Shown here: positions 1 through 9,932 of the stretch, in pieces
How the letters are laid out: every line of letters begins with the position of its first letter
Position numbering within the stretch: the stretch's first letter is position 1
From: Pseudomonas sp. MYb185
GTDB lineage: Bacteria > Pseudomonadota > Gammaproteobacteria > Pseudomonadales > Pseudomonadaceae
DNA length: 64,000 nucleotides
Direction of reading: 5' to 3'
NCBI RefSeq assembly: GCF_002979975.1
Contig: NZ_PCQD01000002.1
Coordinates: 124,001-188,000 of the forward strand
Translations under genes and position numbers: made by a program
The notes under the pieces: generated by a model
Told to the model about the DNA's origin: nothing
The model's input: the letters and a program-made list of their open reading frames with translations, nothing else
Database searches by the model: none

Positions 1-1429
<1,429 letters not shown>

Positions 1430-1505
1430 GCTGAGTTACTCCAAAACGAATTTCTAGCTTCTTGTTAGCGCTGAACCTGTGCACCCAGAACTATCTGGCT
1501 GGCGA

Positions 1506-1534
1506 GCAAGGGCGGCATATCGAGCCGCCCTTGC
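1506..1534 (-). terminator. Hairpin between OmpA-type gene and adhesin
   Basis: Perfect 11-bp inverted repeat (GCAAGGGCGGC / GCCGCCCTTGC) with a 7-nt loop, 23 nt past the OmpA-type stop codon and about 75 nt before the adhesin start. There is no clear T-run on either side, so it may be a weak or factor-dependent terminator, or an mRNA-stabilising hairpin that lowers read-through into the adhesin. Confidence 0.5.
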
Positions 1535-1556
1535 TGACGCGAGGCACATTCCTTTT

Positions 1557-2363
1557 TCAACGCTGGCCGTAGATCATGATCTGCACACGCCGGTTGGGCT
1601 GCAGGCATTGCTTGAGAGATGCCGTAATTCTGCTGCCCTGGCACTCGATGAGCGGCTCTCTGGCACCACGCCCCTCGGCGGAAATCAGATGGCTGTCGAT
1701 CCCTTTGGAAATCAGATGATGGCGAACCGCCTCTGCGCGACGCTTCGACAGGGCATCGTTATAGCTGTCAGAGCCAATGCGGTCTGAGTGGCCTACGACA
1801 ACGACGCGCTCGAGCTGCATCATTTTGTTGGCGACCACATGGGCAGCGAGATCCAGTTCTCTCAGCCCTTCGGGGGAAAGCGTCGCGCTGTCGTAGCCAA
1901 AAAGCACGTCGCTGAACAGTGTGATCTCTTGCACATCCGGAACCTCCGGGCGGACAAGTTCTTCATAGCGCGCGCTACACTGCGGCCTGCGCCACTTGGT
2001 GCTGGATACCTGGCCCGCGGGATCAAACGCGACGCCGAACTGGCACACCAGATAATCACCCCTCGCATCCAGGGGCAGGTTGATATTGTAGAGCCACCAC
2101 CGCTGACTGGTTTCATTGGCAGGACTTCCCAACAGCCCCCTGACGTCACTTCTGCTGCTGCCGGGAACCACCTGGGAGATAGCCTGGGGCGTAATGGCTG
2201 TGCCTTGACGTACATAGCCGGGGCCAAGGTCCTTCACTTTCACCTGGACATCATCAAATTCCAAAGGCCCCCGGGGCTGCCCACCCTCTCCATCGTTTAC
2301 GCTCGCGCACCCAGTCAAAAGCGCCAGGGCGCACAGGGCTGTTACTCTCATCACGATTCCCAT
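1557..2363 (-). CDS. OmpA-family outer-membrane lipoprotein with C-terminal peptidoglycan-binding domain
   Basis: Predicted 268 aa from the ATG at 2363, which has a GGAG ribosome site about 7 nt upstream; an ATG at 2351 is the alternative. The N-terminus is a lipoprotein signal ending in a Leu-Thr-Gly-Cys lipobox. Residues ~30-130 resemble a small SmpA/OmlA-like module (a GSSRSDVRGLLGSP-type stretch). The C-terminal ~110 residues are an OmpA-like domain, with the GHSDRIGS and LSKRRAEAV stretches that bind peptidoglycan. It lies directly upstream of the adhesin in the same direction, as often seen for accessory proteins of type-I-secreted adhesins. It probably anchors the outer membrane to the wall or assists adhesin retention; the latter is inference. 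Confidence 0.88.
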   Translation of the reverse strand: MGIVMRVTALCALALLTGCASVNDGEGGQPRGPLEFDDVQVKVKDLGPGYVRQGTAITPQAISQVVPGSSRSDVRGLLGSPANETSQRWWLYNINLPLDARGDYLVCQFGVAFDPAGQVSSTKWRRPQCSARYEELVRPEVPDVQEITLFSDVLFGYDSATLSPEGLRELDLAAHVVANKMMQLERVVVVGHSDRIGSDSYNDALSKRRAEAVRHHLISKGIDSHLISAEGRGAREPLIECQGSRITASLKQCLQPNRRVQIMIYGQR

Positions 2364-2624
2364 GGGAACTCCATTATCCGAATCCATAGCCAACGGCGAC
2401 ACCTCGCCTGGTACCATCCCGGGCGAGGGCTCTGTATCGCAGCATCTTAAGCAGTACCCAGAAAGAAGAAATATCGAATTAGTACTAATCGGAATGGCAT
2501 TTACCTGGCGACCAAGAGGTAGAGGTCGTTAAGCCAAGGGACTGATGGGAGGGGGGTATAAGCGGGGCGATGAGCAAGGCTGGAGGCGGCGACGAAACTG
2601 CACCAGAAGTTTCCACACACAACG

Positions 2625-2657
2625 AAAAAAGCCCTTGAGCGTGAGCTCAAGGGCTTT
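2625..2657 (-). terminator. Rho-independent terminator of the tRNA-Val/tRNA-Asp transcript
   Basis: Ten-base-pair stem (GCCCTTGAGC / GCTCAAGGGC) with a 4-nt loop, followed leftwards by a run of T (aaaaaa on the plus strand at 2625-2630). It sits 6 nt beyond the 3' end of tRNA-Asp. Confidence 0.9.
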
Positions 2658-2662
2658 GTATG

Positions 2663-2739
2663 TGGCGCAGCGGACGGGACTCGAACCCGCGACCCCCGGC
2701 GTGACAGGCCGGTATTCTAACCAACTGAACTACCGCTGC
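2663..2739 (-). tRNA. tRNA-Asp (anticodon GTC)
   Basis: 77 nt including an encoded CCA. A 7-bp acceptor stem (GCAGCGG/CCGCTGC), the anticodon loop containing GTC and a T-arm with GTTCGAGTC are all visible. It follows tRNA-Val by 15 nt and is probably co-transcribed with it. Confidence 0.97.
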
Positions 2740-2754
2740 GCGTGACCTCGCGAG

Positions 2755-2830
2755 TGGTGGGTGATGACGGGATCGAACCGCCGACCCTCTGCTTGTAAGG
2801 CAGATGCTCTCCCAGCTGAGCTAATCACCC
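2755..2830 (-). tRNA. tRNA-Val (anticodon TAC)
   Basis: 76 nt with encoded CCA. The acceptor stem is GGGTGAT/ATCACCC, the anticodon loop reads CTTACAA, and the T-arm is GGTTCGATCCC. It is the first gene of a two-tRNA transcript with tRNA-Asp. Confidence 0.97.
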
Positions 2831-3018
2831 TTTACTCTCGAAGTGGGGCGCATTCTAGGCAGGTTTTACCCTTCTGGCAATACCTTTTGTGAAAAAAATC
2901 CCACTTCTTTTCAATACCTTATACAACCATCGGGTAAGACTGGCTGAAATCATCCCTGCGCGCAATAATGCCCGCCCTTTCCATATCTTCTATTCATGCA
3001 TCATCACAAGGATTGCCC

Positions 3019-3936
3019 ATGTGGTTTCGTAATCTATTGCTCTACCGTTTCAGCCAGGACGTTCCTTTTACCGAAGCCGAGCTATTGGCCGCACTGGAAG
3101 CGCGCCCTGCCCGCCCCTGCGCCAGTCAGGAAACCCACACTCTGGGCTGGACCATGCCCTTCGGTCGGCATTCAGAAAACCTGCTGCAGGTCGCCGAGGG
3201 CTATTGGCTGATCGCCATGCGCAAGGAGGAACGGATCCTGCCTGGTAGCGTGGTAAAGGATGCACTGGCTGAAAAGGTTGAGGAGATCGAGGCTCGCGAT
3301 GCACGCAAGGTGTACAAGAAGGAGAAGGACACGCTGAAGGACGAGATTGTCATGTCCCTGTTGCCCCGTGCCTTTACCCGCAACCAGACCACGCTGGCCC
3401 TGATTGCGCCCCGGGAAGGCTGGATTGCCGTGGATACCTCCAGCGCCAAACGTGCCGAGGATATGCTCAGCCTGTTACGTGAAGGTACCGGCAGCCTGCC
3501 GGTACGGCCGATGAACGTGAAGATTGCCCCTGCCGCCTGCATGACCGATTGGGTCAAGACCGGCCAGGCGCCCGAAGGCCTGATCATCTCCGATGAATGC
3601 GAACTGCGCGATACCGGTGAAGACGGCGGCGTGATTCGTTGCAAGCGCCAGGACCTGTCCAGCGAGGAAATCCAGCAGCATCTGACCGTTGGCAAGCAGG
3701 TTAGCCAGTTGGCCTTGCACTGGCACGACAAGCTGTCCTTCACGCTCGATGACAAACTGGCGGTCAAGCGCCTGCGCTTCGAAGAGCTGTTGCGTGACGA
3801 GGCCGACGATCAGGGTGGTGATGATATGGCCGGCCAGTTGGACGCCAGCTTCATCATCATGTCACGCACCCTGTCGGAGCTCTTGCCGGCCCTGACTACC
3901 GCCCTCGGCGGCGAGGATATACCGCAGGGAGTGTGA
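3019..3936 (+). CDS. rdgC: Recombination-associated protein RdgC
   Basis: 305 aa, the usual RdgC length. The start at 3019 is chosen because the N-terminus [11 protein letters not shown] is family-typical and an AAGGAT ribosome site lies just upstream. RdgC forms a ring-shaped dimer around double-stranded DNA and limits RecA filament formation, influencing recombination and replication restart; it acts on the nucleoid. The sequence is full length, without breaks, and the gene stands alone between the tRNA pair and a gene-free stretch rich in DnaA-box-like sites. Confidence 0.97.
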   Translation: MWFRNLLLYRFSQDVPFTEAELLAALEARPARPCASQETHTLGWTMPFGRHSENLLQVAEGYWLIAMRKEERILPGSVVKDALAEKVEEIEARDARKVYKKEKDTLKDEIVMSLLPRAFTRNQTTLALIAPREGWIAVDTSSAKRAEDMLSLLREGTGSLPVRPMNVKIAPAACMTDWVKTGQAPEGLIISDECELRDTGEDGGVIRCKRQDLSSEEIQQHLTVGKQVSQLALHWHDKLSFTLDDKLAVKRLRFEELLRDEADDQGGDDMAGQLDASFIIMSRTLSELLPALTTALGGEDIPQGV

Positions 3937-3963
3937 CCATCCGGTCAGAGAGTGTTCGGGCAA

Positions 3964-4000
3964 GCTATCCACAAAAGCTGTGGAAAACTCTGTGGATAGC
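3964..4000. promoter_or_regulatory. Cluster of three DnaA-box-like sites
   Basis: CTATCCACA at 3965-3973, TGTGGAAAA at 3979-3987 and TGTGGATAG at 3991-3999. Each matches the 9-base DnaA box (TTATCCACA or its complement) at 8 of 9 positions. The outer two form a perfect 10-bp inverted repeat (GCTATCCACA / TGTGGATAGC). An AT-rich segment follows. Binding by DnaA is inferred from sequence only. Confidence 0.5.
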
Positions 4001-4081
4001 CTGCCTAAAACTCGTTCCGTGGCAAGTAATACGTGGCCGCCAGTCAGAATGCTCAAAATATGACCAAATAATTTATCAACT

Positions 4082-4112
4082 AAATCAATGACTTATACTA
4101 GTACATTGATTT
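4082..4112. repeat. AT-rich inverted repeat
   Basis: AAATCAATG (4082-4090) and CATTGATTT (4104-4112) are perfect inverted copies separated by 13 nt that include the palindrome TACTAGTA. It could be a dimeric protein site or simple DNA structure; no gene start lies close. Confidence 0.55.
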
Positions 4113-4280
4113 TTCAGAGACTTACGACGGTTTTGTTGCAGAACGTTCAGGATGTTTTTCGTGCTGTGCACAATGTCAAGCGTCAATGTCTCAATCTTGT
4201 GGAAAAAAATACCGCCAAGGTATTGCTCCCCCTATTGACGCCCGCTTGATTTTCCTGCGGCGGGCCACCCCGCCAGACAA

Positions 4281-4305
4281 CACCGCCGCTATGCTGGCGG
4301 CGGTG
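4281..4305 (-). terminator. GC-rich hairpin after the lipoprotein gene
   Basis: Perfect 9-bp inverted repeat (CACCGCCGC / GCGGCGGTG) with a 7-nt loop, 14 nt beyond the stop codon of the gene at 4320-4934. No strong T-run, so possibly a weak terminator closing the secretion operon. Confidence 0.5.
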
Positions 4306-4319
4306 AATCATGAGCCTGC

Positions 4320-4934
4320 TCAGGGTTGGGGGAGCCTATCCAGCCACTCATTGGCATTGCGCCCCGATTCGGTATGCGGATAGTAGCGGGCGATATAACG
4401 CATGCGTGCCTCCCCGGCCTGCAGATCACCGGCTTCAACCGCCTGCATGGCCAGCCGGTACTCGGTCACGGCCATTTCCTGCAACAGTTCGTACAGGCGC
4501 GGTGCCACCTCGCTGCGGTATTCGGACTCGGGGTAACGCTGCACGAACTCGGCAAAACGCGCATGCACCTTGCGCCCTTCCTGCAGACGCATGGCATCAT
4601 CCTCGGCAGCCAGTTCGAAACGGCCGTATTGGGCCAACGCCACCAGATAGGCGGAATAGTCCGGATAGGGCGGGTCCACATGCCGCTTGGCGTAATCCTG
4701 CAACAGCGTCTCCACGGCCGCTACCTCCCCTTGCTGCAAACAGACATAGGCCGCCTGCTGCTCCAGCTCCGGCGCCTTGTAGCGGCGCAGGTCCGCCACC
4801 AGACCGTTATCGCAGCGGCCCAGGCTGATCTTGGCCCGGGCATCGGTCAAACCGGTCTCATTGCCCTGCTGCGACGCCATACCGGCGCACCCCGTCAATC
4901 CCGCCAGCAACAGCAGCAATACACATGAACGCAT
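4320..4934 (-). CDS. Small helical-repeat lipoprotein at the end of the type II secretion operon
   Basis: 204 aa from an ATG at 4934 with a GGGAG site about 8 nt upstream. The signal peptide ends in a Leu-Thr-Gly-Cys lipobox (Cys about residue 16), so it is a lipoprotein, probably of the outer membrane. The rest is helical, with paired-helix stretches such as FAEFVQRYPESEYRSEVA and RYIARYYPHTESGRNANEW that resemble the repeats of BamD-type proteins. It is 35 nt downstream of gspN in the same direction, so probably co-transcribed. Position and class suggest a pilotin-like or assembly role for the GspD secretin, but I recognise no named family and this is inference. Confidence 0.75.
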   Translation of the reverse strand: MRSCVLLLLLAGLTGCAGMASQQGNETGLTDARAKISLGRCDNGLVADLRRYKAPELEQQAAYVCLQQGEVAAVETLLQDYAKRHVDPPYPDYSAYLVALAQYGRFELAAEDDAMRLQEGRKVHARFAEFVQRYPESEYRSEVAPRLYELLQEMAVTEYRLAMQAVEAGDLQAGEARMRYIARYYPHTESGRNANEWLDRLPQP

Positions 4935-4969
4935 CAGATATCTCCCAGAAAAACCGCCATTGTCCTGTT

Positions 4970-5725
4970 TCATTGCAATTGCACCCGCCAGTTCACCCAG
5001 CCCTGTGCATCAGCTCTGCCGAGCAGCCCGAGACCACCAGCCAGCGCCGGGTCCGCATCAGCCCGCGCCTGCAGCTGCGCATTGATGTTCATCGGCTGGC
5101 CGGGACGCCAGCGTGCATCCCCGCGCAGACCGAGCGGGCCACCCTGGTCCTGCAGCTGCAGTACCAGCCAGCCATCGGCATCGCTCAGCGCCGCCGTCAG
5201 ATGCCCGAACGGCATCGCCTGCGGCAGACCGCCGGCAGCATCCTGCCATACCAGCCGGCCATCGGCAGCCGTTACCGAGTCGAACTCCTCCAGCGCCAGC
5301 TCCGGCACGTCCAGCAGCCAACTGCCACCCAGCACAAAGGGGGCGCTATTGATCGCCGCCATGCTCGCGGCATCCAGGGTGCCATTGATATCGCGCAGCA
5401 CCAGTGAGCCCATACCCGCCGACAGCTGTGCATTGACCCGGCCATTACGCGGTTGCCACAGCAGATCCAGGCCGATACGCCCGCGCAGCAGCTGGGCAGG
5501 CTGCCATTGCCAGCGCAGCAGCCCCTGGTTGACTCCATCGACCTCCAGTTGGCCGACCTGGCCGGACCACAGCGTGCCCGTCAGCCCGTGCAGGGTTACC
5601 GGCACCGGCAGTTGGTGTTGCAGGCGTTTCCATACCACCGCCGCCGGCAGGGTCCACAGCAGGGTGAGCAGATACAGCAATACAGCACAGATCAGCGTGG
5701 CTTTCAGATTCCATCGTTTGAGCAT
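4970..5725 (-). CDS. gspN: Type II secretion system protein N
   Basis: About 251 aa. One N-terminal membrane span (about residues 8-30) is followed by a periplasmic domain with the Trp-rich LTGTLWSG and LRWQWQP stretches characteristic of GspN. GspN is an accessory inner-membrane component of some type II secretion systems whose precise role is unsettled. The start at 5725 overlaps the last base of gspM; an ATG at 5728 is equally possible. Translational coupling in the gspC-N operon is likely. Confidence 0.9.
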   Translation of the reverse strand: MLKRWNLKATLICAVLLYLLTLLWTLPAAVVWKRLQHQLPVPVTLHGLTGTLWSGQVGQLEVDGVNQGLLRWQWQPAQLLRGRIGLDLLWQPRNGRVNAQLSAGMGSLVLRDINGTLDAASMAAINSAPFVLGGSWLLDVPELALEEFDSVTAADGRLVWQDAAGGLPQAMPFGHLTAALSDADGWLVLQLQDQGGPLGLRGDARWRPGQPMNINAQLQARADADPALAGGLGLLGRADAQGWVNWRVQLQ

Positions 5726-6210
5726 CAACGCGGCTCCACCTTGACCCGGGCACTGACCAGCCCCGGCGCGTTACCCGCATCCACCGCCAGCTGACTGACC
5801 TGCAGCCCGTGGCGCTGCTCCAGTTCGCCGAGCCAGCCGAGCAGGGCATCGAATCCGGTTTCGTTGAACCACAGCCGGGCGCCCTGCCCCTCGGGCTGCA
5901 CCCGCTCCAGCGAATCACGCAGGCCGGCAGCACTGGCGGAGACCTCCACCAGGGTCAATACCGACCCGCCGGCAGTGGCACCATTACCCTGGGTTTGCTG
6001 CTGTGCAGCACGGCGCTTGACCTGCCCGGCCACTTGCTGCATCCAGGCCAGGTCAGCGGACAACGCGCTGATATCGGTGCGCAGGCTCTCGCGCTTTTTC
6101 GCCAGCGGCTCCCAGATCGCCAGCCACAGCAGCAGCAACACCAGTACGGCCACGCCAGCGCCGAGGATCACACGTTCACGCGGGGCCAGCCCCGCCCACC
6201 AGGCATTCAT
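5725..6210 (-). CDS. gspM: Type II secretion system protein M
   Basis: 161 aa, a usual length for GspM. A short cytoplasmic N-terminus (WWAGLAPRERVI) is followed by one membrane span at about residues 16-34, a coiled-coil stretch and a C-terminal periplasmic ferredoxin-like domain. GspM pairs with GspL in the inner-membrane platform that connects the GspE motor to the pseudopilus. The start overlaps the gspL stop by 4 nt. Confidence 0.94.
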   Translation of the reverse strand: MNAWWAGLAPRERVILGAGVAVLVLLLLWLAIWEPLAKKRESLRTDISALSADLAWMQQVAGQVKRRAAQQQTQGNGATAGGSVLTLVEVSASAAGLRDSLERVQPEGQGARLWFNETGFDALLGWLGELEQRHGLQVSQLAVDAGNAPGLVSARVKVEPR

Positions 6211-7442
6211 GATCCATCCCTCTGTATTCTGAGTCGTGCAGTAACTCCCTCGCTGCCGGAATCGGCACCCTGCAAGGTCTCATTCAGGCCGGGGCCAGCG
6301 GCCAGCTTGCCGCGGATACTCTCCAGCTCGGCGAACGACGGCAATTGCAGCTCCAGTTCCACCTCGGTGGGAGTGGCGCGAAATTGCCGGATGTCTCCCT
6401 TGCCGTCTTCCCGCACCGCCGCCAGCACCTCGTACAACAGGCTGCCAGTGCCGTTCTGGCTCGCTTGCGCACCGCCGCCCTCCAGTACCTGGCGGAACTG
6501 GGTCACCGGATCCACCCGTCGACTTTTCGGCAAGGTGCTGTCGAATACCTGCTCGATCTGCGCCTGCAGCCGGTCCCGCTCGTTGCTCAGAGCGATGCCC
6601 TCGAGCATCTGCTGACCCACCACCACCGCCAACAGTACCCCGGCGGCGATCATCACCGGGCGCAATTTGCGCCAGGGCGGCGTGGCCATGCCGCTGGCGT
6701 AAGCGCCGCAAAGCAGATTCAGCGCTCGTGTCGGTTGCTGGGCACACCTGAGCGCGGCCTCCAGAGCCGGCACCGGCTCCGACTGGCGTACCTCGCAGTC
6801 GGTTTCCGACAGCCCCAGGTCGGCCAATGTGTAACCCTCCAGCTCGACGATGCGCTGCTCCTCGTCCAGTTGCGCCAGTCGCTGCCTGAGCCAGAAGCCA
6901 AGCAGGCCCTGCTCGATCAGTACCGGCTCCTGGTCGGTACTGCTGACCAGCGCCTGGTCACTTTCCCCGGGCCAGGGCGAGGGCTGAACCCGCAACCCGG
7001 CGGCCGGTGCCAGATCGTCATGCAGGCTGGCCTGGGGCAGCAAGGCATCCAGGCGCCAGCCGGCCGCCTGGCACAACTGCAGCCAGGCCTCCATGCGCTG
7101 CCGCTCGGTGACAGCGGCAACGAAACGACCATCGGCGCGCCGTGGCCCGGCCACCAGATGCAACTCCTCGAGTTCCTGCCCCAGCTGGTCTTCCAGGGCG
7201 AAGGGCAAAGCCGCGCGTACCGCGGCGGAACGGCGTACCGGAATGGCCACCCGATACAGATTGACCGCCGCAGCAGGCGCCAACGCCCGCAGGCGCTCAC
7301 CGGCAAAGCGGGCGCGCAACGTCTCCAGGTCGTCCTGGCCGGACTCCAGCAGCGCTCCCTCACGGCTGGTACGCCACCAATGCAGCCGGGTCGGTTCCAG
7401 ATCCTGCACCTCAGGTGCTTCCGGCAATAGCACTATCAACAT
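6207..7442 (-). CDS. gspL: Type II secretion system protein L
   Basis: 411 aa from the ATG at 7442; the upstream in-frame extension overlaps gspK and is not protein-like. Residues ~1-230 form the cytoplasmic actin-like domain that binds the GspE ATPase. A membrane span lies at about residues 262-280 (PVMIAAGVLLAVVVGQQML), and the remainder is the periplasmic domain that contacts GspM. It links ATP hydrolysis in the cytoplasm to pseudopilus growth. The start is 25 nt after gspK ends and the stop overlaps gspM by 4 nt. Confidence 0.93.
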   Translation of the reverse strand: MLIVLLPEAPEVQDLEPTRLHWWRTSREGALLESGQDDLETLRARFAGERLRALAPAAAVNLYRVAIPVRRSAAVRAALPFALEDQLGQELEELHLVAGPRRADGRFVAAVTERQRMEAWLQLCQAAGWRLDALLPQASLHDDLAPAAGLRVQPSPWPGESDQALVSSTDQEPVLIEQGLLGFWLRQRLAQLDEEQRIVELEGYTLADLGLSETDCEVRQSEPVPALEAALRCAQQPTRALNLLCGAYASGMATPPWRKLRPVMIAAGVLLAVVVGQQMLEGIALSNERDRLQAQIEQVFDSTLPKSRRVDPVTQFRQVLEGGGAQASQNGTGSLLYEVLAAVREDGKGDIRQFRATPTEVELELQLPSFAELESIRGKLAAGPGLNETLQGADSGSEGVTARLRIQRDGS

Positions 7443-7467
7443 GTTCTGATCCGTCTGTTCCGTATGT

Positions 7468-8271
7468 TCATGGCTCGCAGGCCGTTTGCTCTCGGAGAAC
7501 CACCTTGCCGTTGGGTGCATCCAGCAGCGTGCATTGATAAAACCGTCGTTCGGCGAACTGCGCCATGATCTGCAGGCGCATGTACCAGGGTGCATTCTCA
7601 CCGACCGGTCGATCGGCGAATACCTGCTGCATCAACTCGGCGCTGCGCTCCAGATCGATGGGGCTGGTCGTGCCCGGATAGGCCGTCACCCAGGGAGCCA
7701 GCGCCTGCCAGGCCTCGGCGTTCATCCCGGCCACGGCGTTGAGTTCCGAGGCCACGACCATCGGCCGGTTGGCCGACACCCGGGGCGGCGTTTCCAGCCG
7801 ATATACCGGATCATCGGTTTCCCTGTCCATCCAGTCGCTCACCGCCAGCGCCAACTGCGCCCCCGGCGGCATGCGCACACCGCTCTGCTGACCGACCTGA
7901 TCCACCAGCCGGGCGAAATAACCCTGCTCGGTTTCATCAGCGCCGGCCAGCGCATTCAGGTTGTAGCGGCAACGCATGTCATCCAGCGTCGCTTCCAGCC
8001 GTACACCATCGACCTCGAATGGCAGCACCGGCGAGCGACAGGTATCCCACAGCAGATCTTCCGGCCCCTTGGCACGCTCCAGCAGTTGCAGCACCATGTT
8101 TTCCGCCCCCACCGCCACCTGCCGGGAGAAGTCCCGCTCGAACACCGCACTGGTGCGGCGAATATCCGCCTGACCACGCATCGCCATGCCGACGGCGGCG
8201 ACCACCGCCAGTGCCATCACCAGCAGCGCGGTGATCAACGCCACGCCACGCTGCTGCCGCCGCCCGTTCAT
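7468..8271 (-). CDS. gspK: Type II secretion minor pseudopilin GspK
   Basis: 267 aa, somewhat shorter than many GspK proteins. A short basic leader is followed by a Gly at the prepilin peptidase site and a hydrophobic helix (GVALITALLVMALAVVA). As in other GspK proteins, Glu5 of the mature helix is absent. GspK caps the pseudopilus tip with GspI and GspJ, and its large extra domain is present (about residues 100-230, including PPGAQLALAVSDWMD). The start overlaps the gspJ stop by 4 nt. Confidence 0.92.
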   Translation of the reverse strand: MNGRRQQRGVALITALLVMALAVVAAVGMAMRGQADIRRTSAVFERDFSRQVAVGAENMVLQLLERAKGPEDLLWDTCRSPVLPFEVDGVRLEATLDDMRCRYNLNALAGADETEQGYFARLVDQVGQQSGVRMPPGAQLALAVSDWMDRETDDPVYRLETPPRVSANRPMVVASELNAVAGMNAEAWQALAPWVTAYPGTTSPIDLERSAELMQQVFADRPVGENAPWYMRLQIMAQFAERRFYQCTLLDAPNGKVVLREQTACEP

Positions 8272-8900
8272 AGGCCCACCGCCATCAGCCGGCGAATCTC
8301 GCCCAGGCCAGGCATATCCAGCACCACCTCGACCGCCACCGGCAGGCCGCCCCCCTCCGGATCGGCATCAGGCAATGGCCAGGCATCCACTCGCTCCAGC
8401 CCCGACGGCGTGCGCACGATGAACAGGAAGGCGCTCTCCATACCCAACTGCTGGCCCTCTTCCACCAGCTCAGCGAAAGGCCGGATGCGCATGCTGTCGA
8501 CATCGACAATATCCACCCCCGGCCACAATCGCCGCTCCAGCCCGCGCTCGGTGATCTGCCAGGCGGTTCGACGCAGACGCTGTTCACCACCTGCCCCGGC
8601 ACGCACCAGTTCCAGCAACTGCTGTTCGCCGCCGGCGCGCAAGCGCAGTGGCGGCAACGGATCACCGAACTCGTCACGCACCTGCACATCCACCACCTGG
8701 GCCAGATCACGCTCCAGCACACTGAGGGTAACCTGCAGGTCAGCCAGCCGTTGCGCCTGCTCGCGGGTGATGTGGTCGGCATTCAGAACCGCGCGCAGCC
8801 CCTGGTAGGCGACCATGCTCATCACCGCGAACACCGCCATGGCGATGAGCATTTCCAGCAAGGTGAAACCACCCTGCCGCCCTGTGCGCCTGCCGATCAT
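8268..8900 (-). CDS. gspJ: Type II secretion minor pseudopilin GspJ
   Basis: 210 aa from the ATG at 8900, which overlaps the gspI stop by 4 nt. A type IV pilin-like prepilin site (GGFTLLEMLIAM) has Glu5 present, followed by a hydrophobic helix and a beta-rich domain. It assembles with GspI and GspK as the tip complex of the pseudopilus. The long tail ending in LGEIRRLMAVGL is typical of GspJ. Confidence 0.94.
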   Translation of the reverse strand: MIGRRTGRQGGFTLLEMLIAMAVFAVMSMVAYQGLRAVLNADHITREQAQRLADLQVTLSVLERDLAQVVDVQVRDEFGDPLPPLRLRAGGEQQLLELVRAGAGGEQRLRRTAWQITERGLERRLWPGVDIVDVDSMRIRPFAELVEEGQQLGMESAFLFIVRTPSGLERVDAWPLPDADPEGGGLPVAVEVVLDMPGLGEIRRLMAVGL

Positions 8901-9295
8901 GGCAGCATGAATCCGGATACGCTGGCCCGCTGCGCCTGCTCGCCCTGGTCGGCCAGCCACAGGCGGATATCCACGCGCTTCACCGCCGGCAGCGGAAACG
9001 GCGTGGTGGCAGTGTAGTCACTCATCTCCACCCGGTAGGCGAAACGGTACGGCCCCATCAGCACATCGCCGGTACGCCCGCCTTCGGCAATCGCACGCAT
9101 GCCGGTCTGAAACTCGGTCAGCAGGTTCTGTCCGGCCCAGTGCGCCAACGTGCGCTCCTGCAGGTAGGCCGTGTTACGCGCATGGTCGGCACCGGTCTTG
9201 ACCAGTGCCGCCAGTGCCACCGCCAGCACGGTCAGCGCCACCAGTACCTCCAACAGGGTGAAACCGGCCTCGCGGCTACGGCGATTCAATCGCAT
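8897..9295 (-). CDS. gspI: Type II secretion minor pseudopilin GspI
   Basis: 132 aa from the ATG at 9295, preceded by GAGG at a suitable distance; a GTG at 9310 is an alternative. The prepilin peptidase site AGFTLLEVLVAL with Glu5 is intact, followed by a hydrophobic helix and the small GspI head domain. It nucleates the pseudopilus tip with GspJ and GspK. The reading frame begins inside the 3' end of gspH (20-nt overlap). Confidence 0.94.
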   Translation of the reverse strand: MRLNRRSREAGFTLLEVLVALTVLAVALAALVKTGADHARNTAYLQERTLAHWAGQNLLTEFQTGMRAIAEGGRTGDVLMGPYRFAYRVEMSDYTATTPFPLPAVKRVDIRLWLADQGEQAQRASVSGFMLP

Positions 9296-9824
9296 CCAGC
9301 ACCTCGACACGGCCTTCCAGGCCGACTTCTATATGGCGTACCAGATCCTTGCCCGGCACCCGCAGGGTAATCAGTGCCGGGGTCATTTCCCCGGTATTGC
9401 CCAGCCGCACATGCGGCTCCCAGCCGCGGGTCTGGGGCAAGGGAGTACGTTCGCCATCCAGGTCCAGCTGTAGCTCGATCAGACCCTGTTCAAACTGCCG
9501 CGGCCCCAGCTGCGGGTCGATCAGCGGGCGCCATTCGCGGGTGCTGTCATCCAGCATCACCAGCTCGAGAAAGCTGTAGCCATCGCGGCGCAGGCCCAAC
9601 GCCCGGTCCGATTCGCCGGTGATCAGCAGCTCATCCCGGGCCAGGCGCAGGGTGGCAGCCAGCCGCTCAGACTCGGAGCGCAGCTTGCGCTCGGCGCCAT
9701 CACCCAGCGACAGGGTCGCCAGCCCGGCGACGATGCCGATCAGCACCAGCACCACCAGCAGCTCCATGAGGGTGAAGCCGTGCTGCAATGCGCTCATGCC
9801 ACGCTGCGACTGGCGGACACTCAT
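9276..9824 (-). CDS. gspH: Type II secretion minor pseudopilin GspH
   Basis: 182 aa from the ATG at 9824, chosen because a strong GAGGAGG ribosome site lies about 11 nt upstream. The prepilin site HGFTLMELLVVL has Glu5 and is preceded by a fairly long leader of about 16 residues. GspH joins the tip complex to the major pseudopilin shaft. A 235-nt hairpin-rich gap separates it from gspG, unlike the tight or overlapping junctions elsewhere in the operon. Confidence 0.93.
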   Translation of the reverse strand: MSVRQSQRGMSALQHGFTLMELLVVLVLIGIVAGLATLSLGDGAERKLRSESERLAATLRLARDELLITGESDRALGLRRDGYSFLELVMLDDSTREWRPLIDPQLGPRQFEQGLIELQLDLDGERTPLPQTRGWEPHVRLGNTGEMTPALITLRVPGKDLVRHIEVGLEGRVEVLDAIESP

Positions 9825-9932
9825 ACTTGGGACGTCCTCCTCATGTGTTTTGGCCTCACCCTGATTCGGGTTATCGAGCGCCTCGGGCCGCAATCGGCTC
9901 GACAACGGCTTTGGTGTCGCTGCAAGGTTTCA

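Larger units (their letters stand above)
3937..4319. other. Gene-free stretch between convergent rdgC and the lipoprotein gene
   Basis: 383 bp without a credible gene. From left to right it holds three DnaA-box-like 9-mers (3964-4000), an AT-rich segment (about 4050-4210) with a 9-bp inverted repeat (4082-4112), and a GC-rich hairpin (4281-4305) near the end of the lipoprotein gene. A small RNA cannot be excluded, but I see no promoter/terminator pair that would define one. Confidence 0.6.

Noticed and set aside
2545-2745. Short plus-strand frame with a GLEPATPG-like string
   Set aside because: It is the complement of tRNA-Asp read as protein, a common false gene.
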